A stretch of DNA of 64,000 bases from Acanthosepion pharaonis (GCA_903632075.3 CAHIKZ030000585.1:994501-1058500); one strand, 5' to 3'; shown: positions 1 through 12,117, counted from the first letter of the stretch. Notes: a model not told the origin generated them from the letters alone. Translations and numbers: made by a program.

Positions 1-1150
1 TCAGGCTTCTTTTTTCTCTTCCTCAATCCGAGCCGCTATCCATCATTCCACCATGAATTTAATTAAACAAGTAAAATGATATGACGTTTGCTGAATTCAT
101 TATTAATATTAAGATTATAAAATAATTCAGATGTTTTTCTCATGGTCACTTTTATGTAGCAATGTTCAGTGTAGGAAATTCACGTGGAATTATCATAATG
201 ACAAAAAGATTTTTAGTAAATAAATGTTTTGCTGAAAATGTTGTTTATACAGAAATTTTCTTGTGATAAGTGGACTTCTATGATAAATTACTTTTCTCTG
301 TTTGTAGAAGGGGTATTTAGTTAATTTCAAAATAGCAAATCGTTTTTGGTAACGACATTTTGTTTGCTAGTTTGCTTCTGTCCAAGTAAAGCAATCAATA
401 AATGGGACGGGATTAGGACTGTTCTAAAAGAAAAGAAAAGAAAAGATTATTTTGTGAATGGCAGATGAAGAGATGATTATCTTTTTACTTGTTCGTTTTT
501 GATTATTACCAATTCTATACTTTAGTACAACAATAATTCTAGGAAACGCATTAAAAATAATCGAACAAGGGAAAAAGACCGGAAGTTGTGAAATTTCGAG
601 GCTACACAACTTACCATCGAGTCTTCCCTCTAGTTATGACTCTGTTGGGCTTACTAGCATAGATTACAATTTTAACATTTTTAATTCTATTTTCATTCAG
701 GGCGTATTTGGAAATATCTCTCCAAAGCTTTCCGTTCTTTAATATCTTTGAATTGTTACATCTTTTTTTTAGAATGGTTGTTGAGTCGTTTCTCTTGATC
801 GTCTTGAAGTCAAAGTTTTCGTTCTCCTTGACTGGTTGCCTTACCAAGGCTAACGATCTCATTCTACTCTACTATTTATCCCCAAATTCATAATAACCAT
901 TATTAATATCTTCTTTGGACTTAATGAATTTGGACTTGAATTTAACTTCGAAAAAATATATAGAAGAAATAAATATTTAAAATCTAATTAATATTTTAAA
1001 TACAAGAAATTTCCTCACAGAGGAAAAGGAATCTTGAAGCAACATATTTGTACTTCTACAGATGTATAAGAATGAGACTGCCATAGACTGAGAATACCAT
1101 AGACCGAGCATGTGAATAAAGAGGAAGTTTTAAGTAAAATGGGAACAAGA
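1..1150. other. No recognised feature
   Basis: AT-rich single-copy-looking sequence. The short open frames have no recognisable motif and no sign of exon structure. I see nothing I can name here. Confidence 0.5.
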
Positions 1151-1154
1151 AAAA

Positions 1155-1250
1155 ATCAGAAAGATACAATTGAAATTTCTCGGACACATTAAGGAAAGAG
1201 GGTCTGGAGAATTTGACACTCATAGGACAAAAGCCGTAGCTATCATTTGA
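1155..1250 (+). mobile_element. RTE-type LINE, C-terminal scrap
   Basis: The plus strand translates to a stretch like QLKFLGHI followed by a Glu-rich, Thr-Leu-containing segment. This matches the conserved block just after the reverse transcriptase in RTE-clade LINEs, which usually reads KLKFLGHIMR...LENLxLTG. The same block recurs at 2262, and in reverse at 1755, 9780, 41125 and 62895. The piece is under 100 bp, frameshifted and non-functional. Confidence 0.55.
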
Positions 1251-1754
1251 ACTCAGATTTCAGGTATCATTTTCCATAACGCTAAACATTACATTACACC
1301 AAGATGATTCCAAATACTTGACTCAAAGAGAAGGGACGAATATAAAAATAAGCTGAGCTGATACAGAATTTTCAATTTTTATTTATTTAATTTACCTCTT
1401 TTTTTATTTTCTAGCTTGTCGTTTAAGTGCTGAACAGTTAATTGTCCTGTGGATCTCCACAGCTTTTCCTAATTATTTATAAATTGCCACGAAATATAGT
1501 TGAATGGATTACCATTGATTTCTCCACGGTTTTGAATTCAGTTCTTCTCCTAGACTGGCAGTTAGCCAAGAAAACACAAACCCGAACCCTAAGACAATCC
1601 AAAGAATAAATGACGAAAGTACATTGAAAAATATTCATCATATTATCTATTGAGATATATAAAAATAACCAAAATCATTCAGTTTTGATTTGAAAGTTGT
1701 TTTTCTCCTCGAGTGAGAACCCTTTATACTTTACTGTTTAACCTATAGATCGCT

Positions 1755-2150
1755 GTGAGTGGAAAAAATGAAGTTATGTATTTCTTAAGAGCCTTTCTTT
1801 TTTATATACCATGTCCATTCAGAGCGCAAGGGGTCATGGCTTGCCACAACTTCCTTAATAAACTTTGTTTTTCCGTTATTTCTCCTAAGCTCTGTCCCGC
1901 TATCTATTTACTCAAGCTCAATAAGTATGTTATGCAAGGTTTTCCTTTGTCCGTTTTTTCATCTATCTGTCCCATGAGTATCAAATTTTCCAAGCCCTCC
2001 TTTCTCATTATATGTCCTAGAAACTTCAACTGTCTCTTCCTGATGTTAAGTATCAGTTTCCATTTTGGTTACATTTTTACTAAAACTTCGTTGTTGCTCG
2101 CATGTTCAGTCGACGGCATCCTCAACATCCTTCTGTAGAACCAAACAGTC
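1755..2150 (-). mobile_element. RTE-type LINE fragment (reverse transcriptase C-terminus)
   Basis: Read on the minus strand, this encodes the end of an RTE-clade LINE polyprotein: a segment like WFYRRMLRM...DEV, then KRQLKFLGHIMRKEGLENL. These blocks lie downstream of the polymerase palm. Parallel copies at 41125-41830 and 62895-63350 align with it along most of its length. The frame is broken and there is no start or catalytic motif, so it is a dead 3' fragment. A separate plus-strand piece of the same family starts 110 bp away. Confidence 0.7.
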
Positions 2151-2261
2151 AGTTAAAAATTCGTTTTTGCCTCACCGATACGCCTTTGTGAGTAGATAAC
2201 CGCTACGCTACGAGAGCATCATTTTATCTTAAATAAGATGCTGATAAGAGGTCTTAGAATC

Positions 2262-2465
2262 AAAAAGTGACAATTGAAATTTCTAGGACACATATTGAGG
2301 AAAGATGCTCTGGAGAATTTGACACTCACAGGACATACTGAAAGCAAAAGGGACAGTGAAAAATATCGAGTAACCTACCTAACGAGTGGATCGCAGAACA
2401 GGGATTGGGAGCAGCAGTAACGCGGAAAATATTGCTCAGAGCTAAAAAAAAGATAGGAATTTGCT
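2262..2465 (+). mobile_element. RTE-type LINE fragment
   Basis: The plus strand reads KLKFLGHILRKDALENLTLTG, followed by an Arg/Lys-rich segment and a Tyr-Leu-Thr-Ser block. This is the typical C-terminal signature of RTE-clade LINE proteins. It lies head-to-head with the minus-strand fragment at 1755-2150, so the two are separate insertions or the products of an inversion. It is degenerate and non-functional. Confidence 0.65.
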
Positions 2466-3077
2466 GAATAATATCATGTAACCTACTGACCCACACTTAA
2501 CATTTCTTGCTTTGAAACTAGCCTGACTGTATAGGTTGTGTTTTGAACGCTTGGCAAAGCACATGAACATGAAATTACTGCTAAACATATACAACACAAC
2601 AGATAATAGTTAGTCAAGTGCCGTATATGATACACGTTTGAGCGATCATGTATCTTTTGATTCATTTCGGACTAGAGAGAGGACTTCCTGCAGTAGGTTA
2701 CCGTTTCTTTCTGTCAGTCTATTCAACCTAGTCTATTTAACCGATACGTGGGGAAGAAGAGATGAATTCACAACTTTCCGAAGGGTAATTGCACGAACCT
2801 GACTGGATTTCGAATATGGCTCTCGAATTACACATGCTAAATCATTATTCATTACAATGCCATCACTCATCGCACAGCATAAAATACAAACACAATAAAA
2901 ATTAACTTCCTCTCCTTGAAAATAGATTAGCCGAAAGTTAGTTTAAATAGTTAGCCGAAATTATTCAGGACAATAACCAATTCGGACAATTTGATCACAA
3001 TCATAAACCCCATAAAAGAATAAAGTAAGGAGACGAGAAAAAGTAATTTAAAAACCTACAAGATTTTCCATGCCCCT

Positions 3078-3083
<6 letters not shown>
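2466..3083. other. No recognised feature
   Basis: AT-rich sequence with no motif, repeat copy or coding signature that I can recognise. Confidence 0.4.

Positions 3084-3139
<56 letters not shown>
3084..3139. repeat. (TA)n microsatellite
   Basis: A pure TA array of about 28 units. It lies upstream of a mariner fragment, and a second TA array (3768-3814) lies downstream. Tc1/mariner elements insert at TA dinucleotides. Confidence 0.95.
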
Positions 3140-3143
<4 letters not shown>

Positions 3144-3349
3144 GTTGTAAGATCACAATTGAACATACCACTAAATTTTTAATATCTGAAAAAACGCTAA
3201 ACTAATTGTTTCTTTTACAGGTTTTCAGATAAGTCGGTTAGCCATCTTGATACAATTTGTCGTAAGAATCACTGAAAAACAATTTGTGTTACTCAGTTCG
3301 AAAGAGAACTGGTTAAAATCATTTTGTGTCAGCCCCACTGTCTTCCCAA

Positions 3350-3750
3350 ATAAGCAATGGTGAGAGCAAAAATCATTCAGGCCTTCAGTAATGATAACAA
3401 GATTCATACTCTGGCTTCGATATTCAAGACGTCCATTCAAAAACCGTGAAGAGAACGGTGAAGAAGTTTAAAAAAGAGGGGACAGAAAAAAAAGGAAAAC
3501 TGGATCAGAAGGTCACAACAAGAAAAGGAATAATCATGTCAACTTAAAGCTAAAGAGATCAATTAGAAAATATCCAACTCAATCCATAAGATGTTTGGCA
3601 CATGAGAAGAGGAGTTTCAGCTATTACAGTTCAAAGAGCAGTGAAAAAAGACGTAAAAATGAAATCGTACAATGAAACCTTTGAGGAACATTTTCACTCC
3701 AGGAGAGAAATTAGAATGTTAGAGAGGGCGAGGTCATCTTGAATAAGTTC
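3350..3750 (+). pseudogene. Tc1/mariner transposase N-terminal fragment
   Basis: Translation across frameshifts gives an N-terminal helix-turn-helix region (VRAKIIQAF...HTLASIFKTS, then VKRTVKKFKKEG). This is followed by a Lys/Arg linker and a second helix-turn-helix ending in ITVQRAVKKDVKMKSY. The order (HTH, KRFKETG-like block, TVQRxVKxDLxMKSY) is the DNA-binding half of Tc1/mariner-superfamily transposases. At least two stops and two frame changes interrupt it, and the DDE catalytic half is absent. It is flanked on both sides by (TA)n arrays. Superfamily assignment is fairly secure; the exact family is not. Confidence 0.65.
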
Positions 3751-3763
3751 GGAAATGATTCGG

Positions 3764-3764
<1 letters not shown>

Positions 3765-3815
<51 letters not shown>
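3765..3815. repeat. (TA)n microsatellite
   Basis: A pure TA array directly downstream of the mariner fragment. Confidence 0.95.
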
Positions 3816-3817
<2 letters not shown>

Positions 3818-4069
3818 TTAATTTTAATCCTTTATGAGCTACCGATCCTTAGCTATGATTAATTAATGACGAACATGACAATTTTGTTCATGATCGATTT
3901 CATCACGTTTCTTCTGCTAAGGTTGGAGAGTAAATACGTTCTGATTGCTCAAAGTAGAGTCCTCTAGTGTCCTAAAAATTATTTTAATCATTTCTAAGAT
4001 GCAACGGTTCTAATCCAACGAATAGACAATTTTGCTTTTACACGATGTGTCCAATTTTCTCTTAAACCC

Positions 4070-4143
<74 letters not shown>
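4070..4143. repeat. (TA)n microsatellite
   Basis: An uninterrupted TA array of about 36 units. The 250 bp before it holds nothing recognised. Confidence 0.95.
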
Positions 4144-4148
<5 letters not shown>

Positions 4149-4361
4149 GGTACGTGCCATCAGAAATTACTCATGGTAGGCAGCTTGTGACCTTTATGTA
4201 GTAAATCTAGAAAAAATTGTATTTTATGCATAATAATTAGAGAAACCTTCATAATGTTGTTGGATTAGGTGCATATTGTGCCAAAGAAGGAAAATACAGC
4301 TGCTGATCTATTTTATTCAGTGTAGGCATTGCCTGCCTTCCTTACCTAGAAGTCATGTCCC

Positions 4362-4389
4362 TGACACACACACACACACGCACACACAA

Positions 4390-4468
<79 letters not shown>

Positions 4469-4490
4469 CATGCATTTATGTATGTATGTA
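4362..4490. repeat. (CA)n-(TA)n-(TATG)n compound microsatellite
   Basis: A CA array passes into a TA array and then into GTAT/GCAT tetranucleotides. It abuts the foldback element ends at 4503. Confidence 0.9.
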
Positions 4491-4502
4491 TTTACATACG
4501 CT

Positions 4503-4589
4503 CTATCTATGATATTGAGCACTTTATCCCATAAATATAGCACAAAGTGTGTTATATTTATGGGATAAAGTGCTTAATATCATAGATAG
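4503..4589. repeat. Tail-to-tail ends of two family-A foldback elements (hairpin)
   Basis: Arms at 4503-4540 and 4553-4589 are nearly perfect reverse complements of about 37 bp around a roughly 12-nt loop. Each arm carries the terminal motif (TATTGAGCAC at 4513-4522; GTGCTTAATA at 4569-4578). The arms match the outer ends of the 303-bp element at 60261-60563. I therefore read this as the right end of one copy meeting the left end of the next. Confidence 0.75.
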
Positions 4590-4612
4590 ATCATATGTAA
4601 ATACATTGGAGT

Positions 4613-4671
4613 CAACACTCAGAGGTGACAGGCTGTTTCATGCTAGACGCAATCGTCAGGTGCGAGTGTTG
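4613..4671 (-). ncRNA. Hammerhead-like motif, family A, left terminal repeat
   Basis: On the minus strand the order is CTGACGA (complement of 4653-4659), a small stem-loop TGC/GCA, GAAAC (complement of 4635-4639), then ACA/TGT closing to GTC. The outer helix pairs CAACACTC with GAGTGTTG (4613-4620 and 4664-4671). CTGACGA fits the hammerhead core CUGANGA. Defects: a T-T mismatch at the base of helix II and little pairing in proximal helix I. It is probably a decayed ribozyme. Confidence 0.5.
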
Positions 4672-5825
4672 AATTGCTTCTAAAACAATGTAATATATCA
4701 AGCTACTGTAAAATTACCAGATAATGAAGGAAAAGTATATATAGGAATAACTGAAGGAGCCTGGAAACAAAGAAACTATGCACACAAAACATCTTCACCA
4801 ATAGTAAATACGCAAACAGCACAATGCTTTCTAGGTATATCTGGGAAATTAAAAACAAAACGCAAATCACACCAAAAATATCATAGAAAATAAGGAAAAC
4901 ACTATAAGCCCGCAACAATAAATCTCAAACCTACAAAATGATGAAAAAATAGCTCTTATTACCTTTCGAACCAAAATAAATTACTAAATAAACGATCTGA
5001 GCTCATCTCAAAATGCAGACATGAAAACAAATTATTACTACGTTACTTAAAAACCGAAAAGTGAAAAGAATAAATAAAAATAAACAAAATAATATAAAAA
5101 ACAAATAAAATAAAGTAACCCAAGCAAATAAAAACAAATTAACAAACCACACCCGTTAGAATAGACGAAATAGAACAAATAAAAATATATACATAAAAAA
5201 CAAGTAAAAACAAACCAATAATCGTTAGAATAGACTACAACAATCAATCCAAAAATTGGACGAGAAAATACCTATAACTGCTATATAACAATAAAAAAGG
5301 CGAAAACCAAATAGAGTAAAAAAAAATATAGAAAATAAAAAGTAAGCAAATAAAGTAAATGAATCCAAATAAATAAATTAACAAATCACTCCCGCTAAAA
5401 TAACCGTTTAAACTAATAAAAATAAACATAAATAAGCAAATACTAGTACAAATAATCAATCTAATTAAATAAATAAATAAAATAATAAACAAATTTAAAA
5501 CTGTCCCCCGCGCCAAAATAGTAGAATAGACGACTGCAATCAATCCAAAGATTGGACGAATAAATAACTTTATCTTCCCAGACCAAAACAAACTATTTGA
5601 TAAGTGATCTAAACAAATCCCCCCAATTTTTCAAAGCGTTTATAAAACATTGAAAACGTAAAAGAATAAATAAATATATAAAATAAAAAATGGAAATAAA
5701 AGACAAGTAAAATAAATTAACTCAAATAAATAAATGAACAAGCCACTCCCGTCAAAATAACCGCCAGAATGGATTATCCACAATGAACCACTTACCCATA
5801 TATATATAAATAGTCGAGAAAAATC

Positions 5826-5885
5826 CAACACTCGTGGCCTGACGATTGCGTCTAGCATGAAACAGCATGTCACCTCTGAGTGCTG
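5826..5885 (+). ncRNA. Hammerhead-like motif, family A, right terminal repeat
   Basis: This is the inverted partner of the motif at 4613. The core CTGACGA is at 5839-5845, GAAAC at 5859-5863, helix III ACA/TGT at 5862-5870, and the putative cleavage-site C is at 5871. The distal helix I strands are 5826-5833 and 5878-5885, with one mismatch. Proximal helix I is poorly paired, and helix II has the same T-T mismatch. It has the best-preserved core of family A, but activity is uncertain. Confidence 0.5.
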
Positions 5886-5895
5886 ACTTCAATGT

Positions 5896-5897
<2 letters not shown>

Positions 5898-5956
<59 letters not shown>
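5898..5956. repeat. (TA)n microsatellite
   Basis: A TA array abutting the right end of the foldback element. Confidence 0.95.
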
Positions 5957-5958
<2 letters not shown>

Positions 5959-6119
5959 CAACCTGGGATTAAAACCCGACCGATTTGACATTAGTCAGTG
6001 TTCCTATCCTTAAGAAGGGGAAATCTTAGCCTTTTTTCTGTGCGAAAGTGGCCCGGAGAACTCAATTTTTACTTGAAGACTAATGCATTCATAGCAGTGG
6101 GAGCCCCTGTCTCTCGAGA

Positions 6120-6120
<1 letters not shown>

Positions 6121-6166
<46 letters not shown>
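6121..6166. repeat. (TA)n microsatellite
   Basis: A TA array abutting the left terminal repeat of the DUF4817-type transposon copy that starts at about 6165. Confidence 0.95.
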
Positions 6167-6169
<3 letters not shown>

Positions 6170-6635
6170 GGGAGGGGTATAAAAATACTTTTACAATCAT
6201 TGGGGAATAATGGTTCCTAACACGAAAACAACGCGACGATAAACAGCAGCAAAAGTTAGCTGACTCTGCCGCCTTCGGCCTGAAAACGCAATCTTATACA
6301 GCTGCTCATCCTCGCGTCCATTACCATTCGCGAAGCCATATGTAAAAATGATATCTGCTTGCTCACTGTATGAATATCTTGCCATTGTTAAACGGAACAC
6401 TTCTCCGCCAACTCACGTTAAACGTTGAAGATAGAACAGCCACAAATGTACACGAATGACATATATAACGTTGTCTAAAAGGCAACACAACGTCATCTAC
6501 TGTTAACTTTTTTAAACTTAATAACTCAAAAACAAAGGATTTCCCGCCATATGTTTATATGGACTTTTCTCTTTGTTTTGGTGTGAGGAACCCGCAACCA
6601 AAATAATAAATAAGTATTTTTTTATATATCCTGTA
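6165..6635 (-). mobile_element. Internally deleted DUF4817-type DNA transposon
   Basis: The left end (GGGTATAAAAATACTTTTAC, then TGGTTCCTAACAC) and the right end (GTGTGAGGAACC...TATTTTTTTATATATCCTGTA) are inverted copies of each other. They match the termini of the longer element at 29558-30807. Only the first exon-like part of the transposase survives; the DDE half has been removed, leaving about 470 bp. This is the structure expected of a non-autonomous deletion derivative. It sits inside TA-rich DNA, as expected for insertion at TA. Confidence 0.7.
6197..6400 (-). pseudogene. Transposase N-terminal helix-turn-helix (DUF4817-like), remnant
   Basis: The minus frame reads MARYSYSEQADIIFTYG...NGREDEQLYKIAF..RRRQSQ, then AVYRRVV. 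This is the N-terminal DNA-binding domain of the family at 30354-30599, where the parallel text is MAAYSYREKADMIFIYG. The domain is known from IS630/mariner-like transposases of arthropods and molluscs. Here it runs directly into the opposite terminal repeat, so no catalytic domain follows. Confidence 0.7.
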
Positions 6636-6774
6636 TATATAGAACTAAATACATACTTTTTTATAATCTTGATTAAAAAACAAGTGTTCTGAGGAGCATC
6701 TTATGTGAAGAGACTACTGTAGTTAACAGAGTTGAAAAGGAACAAGAAAATAAAAAGCAATTTGTTAACGGATG

Positions 6775-6780
<6 letters not shown>

Positions 6781-6845
<65 letters not shown>

Positions 6846-6875
6846 TGAAAGGAAAGCCTGAAAGAGAGAGAGAGC
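6781..6875. repeat. (TA)n-(GA)n compound microsatellite
   Basis: A TA array is followed by a GA array and a short GA-rich tail. The minus-strand open frame here (poly-Ser-Leu and Tyr-Ile) is an artefact. Confidence 0.95.
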
Positions 6876-6894
6876 GACAGATTTTTGGATTGTA

Positions 6895-7055
6895 TCATGT
6901 ATTGTCCATTTAATGGCGTCTACCATAAACTTTAAAGTTAACTCAAAAACAAAGGATTTGTGGATTTATGTTTATATGGACTTTTGTCCTGGTTTTGGTG
7001 TGAGGAACCCTTAACCAAAGTTTGTAAATGTATTTTTGATACACCCTATACATAA
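6895..7055 (-). mobile_element. Solo right end of the DUF4817-type transposon
   Basis: This repeats about 150 bp of the right part of the 6165-6635 copy, including the GTGTGAGGAACCC block and the terminal ATACACCCTATA. No left end is present nearby. It is probably a truncated third copy. Confidence 0.6.
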
Positions 7056-7459
<404 letters not shown>

Positions 7460-7589
7460 ATGTATTATTCGAGTCAAAATATAACGCGAAAAGTATCATA
7501 GCGAATGCAACGACCTAACCATACCATGAACAATTTTTCTCCCTGGATTTTACCAAAGAGTTTGAAAGAACGTTATTAAATAAGATCGA

Positions 7590-7646
7590 TATACACAAAC
7601 ACACACACACACACACATTCACACACACACATTCACACACACACAA

Positions 7647-7698
<52 letters not shown>

Positions 7699-7699
7699 G
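7590..7699. repeat. (CA)n with TTCA interruptions, then (TA)n
   Basis: An imperfect CA array with CATTCA interruptions, ending in a TA array that abuts a family-A element. Confidence 0.95.
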
Positions 7700-7704
7700 A
7701 TAAA

Positions 7705-8340
<636 letters not shown>

Positions 8341-8469
8341 AAATAAAAAGGGGTGTAAGGTGTTAATAATTTGTATCAGTATAAAGTTACATTCACAGAT
8401 GACAAGTCAGGGTAAGGTTGGGGTGTCTAACTTTAAAAATAATTCAAATGACACGTGGATTTCTTGTTT
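8341..8469. other. No recognised feature
   Basis: Short spacer with nothing recognised. Confidence 0.3.
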
Positions 8470-9480
8470 TTTTCTTAGAACGTTTCGGAAAGGTTTCTGT
8501 TTTCTTTCCTTTTTTTCTTTCCTTTCTTCCTTCCTTACATAACTTCCTTTACATTTCTTTCTTTCCTTCTTTCTTTCTTTCTTTCTTTCTTCAGTAATTC
8601 TTTTCTTCCTCTATTTCTTTCTTTCTTTCTTTCTTTCTTTCTTAATTCCTTTCTTCCTTAATTTTTTTCTTTCTTTCTTCTTCATTTTCTTTCTTTATTT
8701 TACTGTCTTCCTAATTTCTTTTGTATTTCCTCTTTTTCTTTTATTCTTTCTTCCTTTCCGTTTTTCTTTCTTCTATAAACCCTTTCTTCCTTTTTTCTTC
8801 CTTTTTTCTTCTTTTCTTGCTTTTTTCTTCCTTTCTTCATTTTTTCCTTTCTTTGTTTTTTTCTGTCTTTTTTTGTTTCTTTCTTCCATTTTTTCTTTCT
8901 TTCTATCTTACTTTCTTTCCTTCTTCCATAATATCTTTCTTCATTTTTTTTCTTCCATTCTTACTTCTTTCCTTTCTTTGCCTTGCTATGTCTGCTTTTT
9001 TCTTATATCTCAACTTCTCTCTTTTTCTCTTATTTTAAAGTCTTTCTTTTTTCCCCCCCTTTATTTTCATGTCGGCCTTTTTTTATTATTTTTCAGCCTT
9101 TATTCATTTACTGATTTATCAACCTTTTGTTACACATTCTTTTTCAGCCTTTATTTTGTTTCTGTCATTTTTCAGCCCATCTCTTCCCTCTTATCGTTCT
9201 CTTTCTATATCCTTTATTCTAGGTGTTTTTTGCCCTTATTTTTTGTTAATTTTTTTTTCTTTTTTCATTTACGTTTCCGCTAGTCTTTTTTTTCTCATTT
9301 ATTAGAAGTTCGTTGCCCTCATTTTTCTCAGACTTCTTTTATTTCATTATTATATATCAGCCTTTCTGTTTCCGTTATTTTTCGTCCTATCCCTCTTTAT
9401 TTGCTTATTTCTCTGCCTATTTTCAGGTGTTTTTTTTTCTCTAATTTCTTTTTAATTCTTTTTTATTCTGTTATATTTGT
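8470..9480. repeat. Polypyrimidine (TTTC/TTCC)-rich tract
   Basis: About 1 kb of strand-asymmetric CT-rich DNA built from TTTC, TTCC and CTTT units, with degenerate homopolymer runs towards the end. The three long plus-strand open frames here are Phe/Ser/Leu translations of this tract and not genes. Confidence 0.9.
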
Positions 9481-9779
9481 TCTTTTTCAAAAAGAATAGA
9501 AGATCGCCAAACTGACATCTCCCCTAACTCACTTTGCACCAATCAACAACTCTCTCATGAAATTGTCCGAATAAATATATTCTTATCGCAGGCTATTGAA
9601 AATTAGCTTGTTTATTTAAAAAGGGTTGAACAATTAGAGCCAGGAATAAAAGATGTCAACGCCGCTCCCCACAGACGTCTTTTATTTACTGCTTCTAGAA
9701 AAAAAAACTAAAACAAATCCACATGAGTTAATAAAGTATTTACTGTTAATTTATTGTACTTTAAATAATGTCTTACTCT

Positions 9780-9965
9780 ATATTACTTATTAATAACTTC
9801 TGACCTTGGACAAATCCTTATGTGTCTTTTTCAATATCTATTCAGTCAAACTCGTTAGGTAGGATACACTGTTTACAGCTTAGCCTTTAGTTTTCAATAT
9901 GTCATATGAGTGTTAAATTCTCCACGTCGTATTTTCGTTATGTGTACCAGAATTTCAACTCTGTA
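9780..9965 (-). mobile_element. RTE-type LINE fragment, decayed
   Basis: The reverse complement aligns by eye with the KLKFLGHI...LENLTLTG block of the fragments at 2262 and 1155. It also contains a following segment equivalent to TYLTS. Stops and substitutions are frequent. Confidence 0.5.
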
Positions 9966-10199
9966 TTGATGATTTCGTTTTTTTTTTTTTTTGTTTTTTT
10001 TTTTTGTTGTTGTTGATTTTTTTATGCATTTTGAACTCATCAATAAAGCATATTTCGTTTCGTTTCGGTAATGTAGATCTTTATTTGTTCAGTTAAAAAT
10101 TTTCTTTTGATGATGGCGAATTACTAATGAAACCTATTCAATATCTATGTTTTGATATCGTCACGGATTTCAATCAATATATTGCAAAACAATGCTCAT

Positions 10200-10565
10200 G
10201 GTTAAAATTAAGAAATATAAAAATTTATAATTTTAATATAATATAATATTATAATATTATATCAAACATAAATTTAATTTAATTTATTATTAAACATGCA
10301 TCTAATTTCAGTTAATATTAAACTTGCATTTACTTTAATAATAAACGAGCATATAATATCGTTTGCCATGAAATATGCATTTAATATCATTTAATGCTAT
10401 ACATGCATTTAATTTAATATTGACATACATATAATTTCGTTTAATATTAAACTTGTATTTAATACCATTTGATATTAAACATGAATTAAATATAAATTAA
10501 TATTAAACATGCATTTAATTTTACTTAATATTAAACATACATTTAATTTGATTTAATATTTAATT
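10200..10565. repeat. Degenerate AT-rich tandem repeat, period about 36 bp
   Basis: About nine to ten units share the core TTTAATATTAAACATGCATT. Units differ by substitutions and small indels, so the array is old. Confidence 0.75.
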
Positions 10566-10689
10566 TAAACCGATAATATTCTATTCAGATAATAACCTAT
10601 ATTTTTTTTTTAATTTTAATCATTAACGTTCTTTTGTAATTCAATAAACATTGCATTTTTCTCATTTAAAGAGTGAATACATTTTATGG

Positions 10690-10694
10690 TAGAC

Positions 10695-10740
<46 letters not shown>

Positions 10741-10807
10741 AACGGACTACTACCAGTATATATATATATATATATATATTATATTATATACCAACGGACT
10801 ACTACCA

Positions 10808-10863
<56 letters not shown>

Positions 10864-10890
10864 TGGTAGTAGTCCGTTGGTATATAATAT
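10690..10890. repeat. Palindrome family H: 23-bp blocks around (TA)n
   Basis: The block ACCAACGGACTACTACCAGT occurs twice on the plus strand (about 10738 and 10790) and once as a perfect reverse complement (10861-10882). TA arrays of 13 to 26 units lie between them. The outer sequence to 10930 reappears inverted at about 13820-13870. Confidence 0.85.
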
Positions 10891-11093
10891 AATCCACATG
10901 AATCCTATTAACACCATATAAAATATGAAATATTAAAACAAATTCACACATAGAGTTCAATGTTTTTATAATAAATAGAGCAATATATTTCATACAATCG
11001 GAATTATGTTACCATTTTCCCCCCTGATTTTCTTCCTTTTTTCCTCTCCCTTGTCTGTTTTTTTATTTAAAAAATTTATCATCCATTGACTGA

Positions 11094-11168
11094 TTGAAAA
11101 TCCTGTAAATTTAATTTTACAAGGTGAAAATGATCATTCATATAATGGTATCTCAATTCCGATAGTAT

Positions 11169-11218
<50 letters not shown>
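11094..11218. repeat. Family-G arm followed by (TA)n
   Basis: The segment at 11094-11145 matches one arm of the foldback at 13550-13727 (GAAAATCCTGTAAATT...GTGAAAATGATCATT). A TA array follows at 11171-11218. Confidence 0.65.
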
Positions 11219-11221
<3 letters not shown>

Positions 11222-11290
11222 ATCTTAGCATCACGGAAAGGTATGACATAAGTAGAAAAAGTACTTTCATCAAGTATGAATTATTAGCCA

Positions 11291-12039
11291 CTAGCAGCAT
11301 GGCCCGGCGTTGCCCGTCCTTGATTCAAAAATCGTACGACTCATACAGCAATCGCTATCACTTGACTTAAAATATTTTTGCCATTCCTTGCCTTTAAAGA
11401 AGTGCCCTTTTTCCGTGCTGATGTTGCTACATGCCTTACTTCTTGCCTATCTCACACTGCGAATTTTTTCTAAGCTCTATACTAAACATTAAATCTGTTA
11501 CGAAAAAAGAACTAAACAAAATGAACACAAAACGATCAGCTTTAAAAAAGGACTCGTAACTGGAAAAACCGAATGAAAAAAAAATATTAACAACAAATAC
11601 TTTTTCACACCCAACCCAGTTCTGCGGAATCAGAATCAACGTTGAGTTTAAGCAAGCGAATGAGCCAATTGGAGTAAAGTGCCGTGCAGATTTAAATTTT
11701 TCCCACTTGTGACGAATGCAGCTATCGATTTTTTTGTTTGCATGCTAGCATGCTAGTTAATATTCGTGTCAGTCAGCTGTTGGCTCTCACGCTGGCCAAC
11801 AGAATATTCCTGCCTACTCTGGACAGTAGAAAATGGCCGCAAACTACATGAAAACTGCCATATAAGCATGAAAAAATCGATTATTTCCACTATCGATGGG
11901 AGTTGCGAAATGCAAAGTCGGTCTTGGCCTTCCCAGTAACTTGGAGCATGTGCATGTAAATTTTGGTGCAAATCCGTCGAAAATTGCGGCCGTGCATTCG
12001 TTACACACACACACACATCCGGCCTTTTATAGATAGAGA
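11291..12039 (-). mobile_element. Non-autonomous Helitron-like element
   Basis: Read on the minus strand, the element starts TCTCTATCTATAAAAGGCC (ending at plus 12039). It ends in a GC-rich segment, GGGCAACGCCGGGCC...CTAG, at plus 11291. A TC start, a CTAG end preceded by a GC-rich region, and insertion between host A and T (12040 and 11290) fit Helitrons. There is no terminal inverted repeat and no Rep/helicase coding sequence. The TG array just inside the 5' end is common in related invertebrate repeats. The hairpin near the 3' end is short, which lowers confidence. Confidence 0.5.
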
Positions 12040-12047
12040 TATTACAT

Positions 12048-12114
<67 letters not shown>
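12048..12114. repeat. (TA)n microsatellite
   Basis: A TA array close to the Helitron-like 5' end. Confidence 0.95.

Positions 12115-12117
<3 letters not shown>

Larger units (their letters stand above)
4553..5900. mobile_element. Family-A foldback element with an internal repeat array
   Basis: The segment at about 4600-4660 recurs as its reverse complement at about 5838-5900 with only a few mismatches, giving inverted terminal repeats of at least 60 bp. Both ends sit against TA arrays. The interior (about 4950-5840) consists of A-rich repeats of roughly 300 bp with AAATA-type low complexity. They share a recurring block around CCACTCCCGT and ACCAAAACAAA. No transposase is encoded; the minus-strand open frames there are hydrophobic translations of the A-rich DNA. 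A hammerhead-like core lies in each terminal repeat. Confidence 0.65.

Noticed and set aside
8721..9305. Overlapping Phe/Ser/Leu-rich frames of up to 136 codons
   Set aside because: They lie in the polypyrimidine tract. Composition and multi-frame openness follow from the repeat, with no conserved motif.
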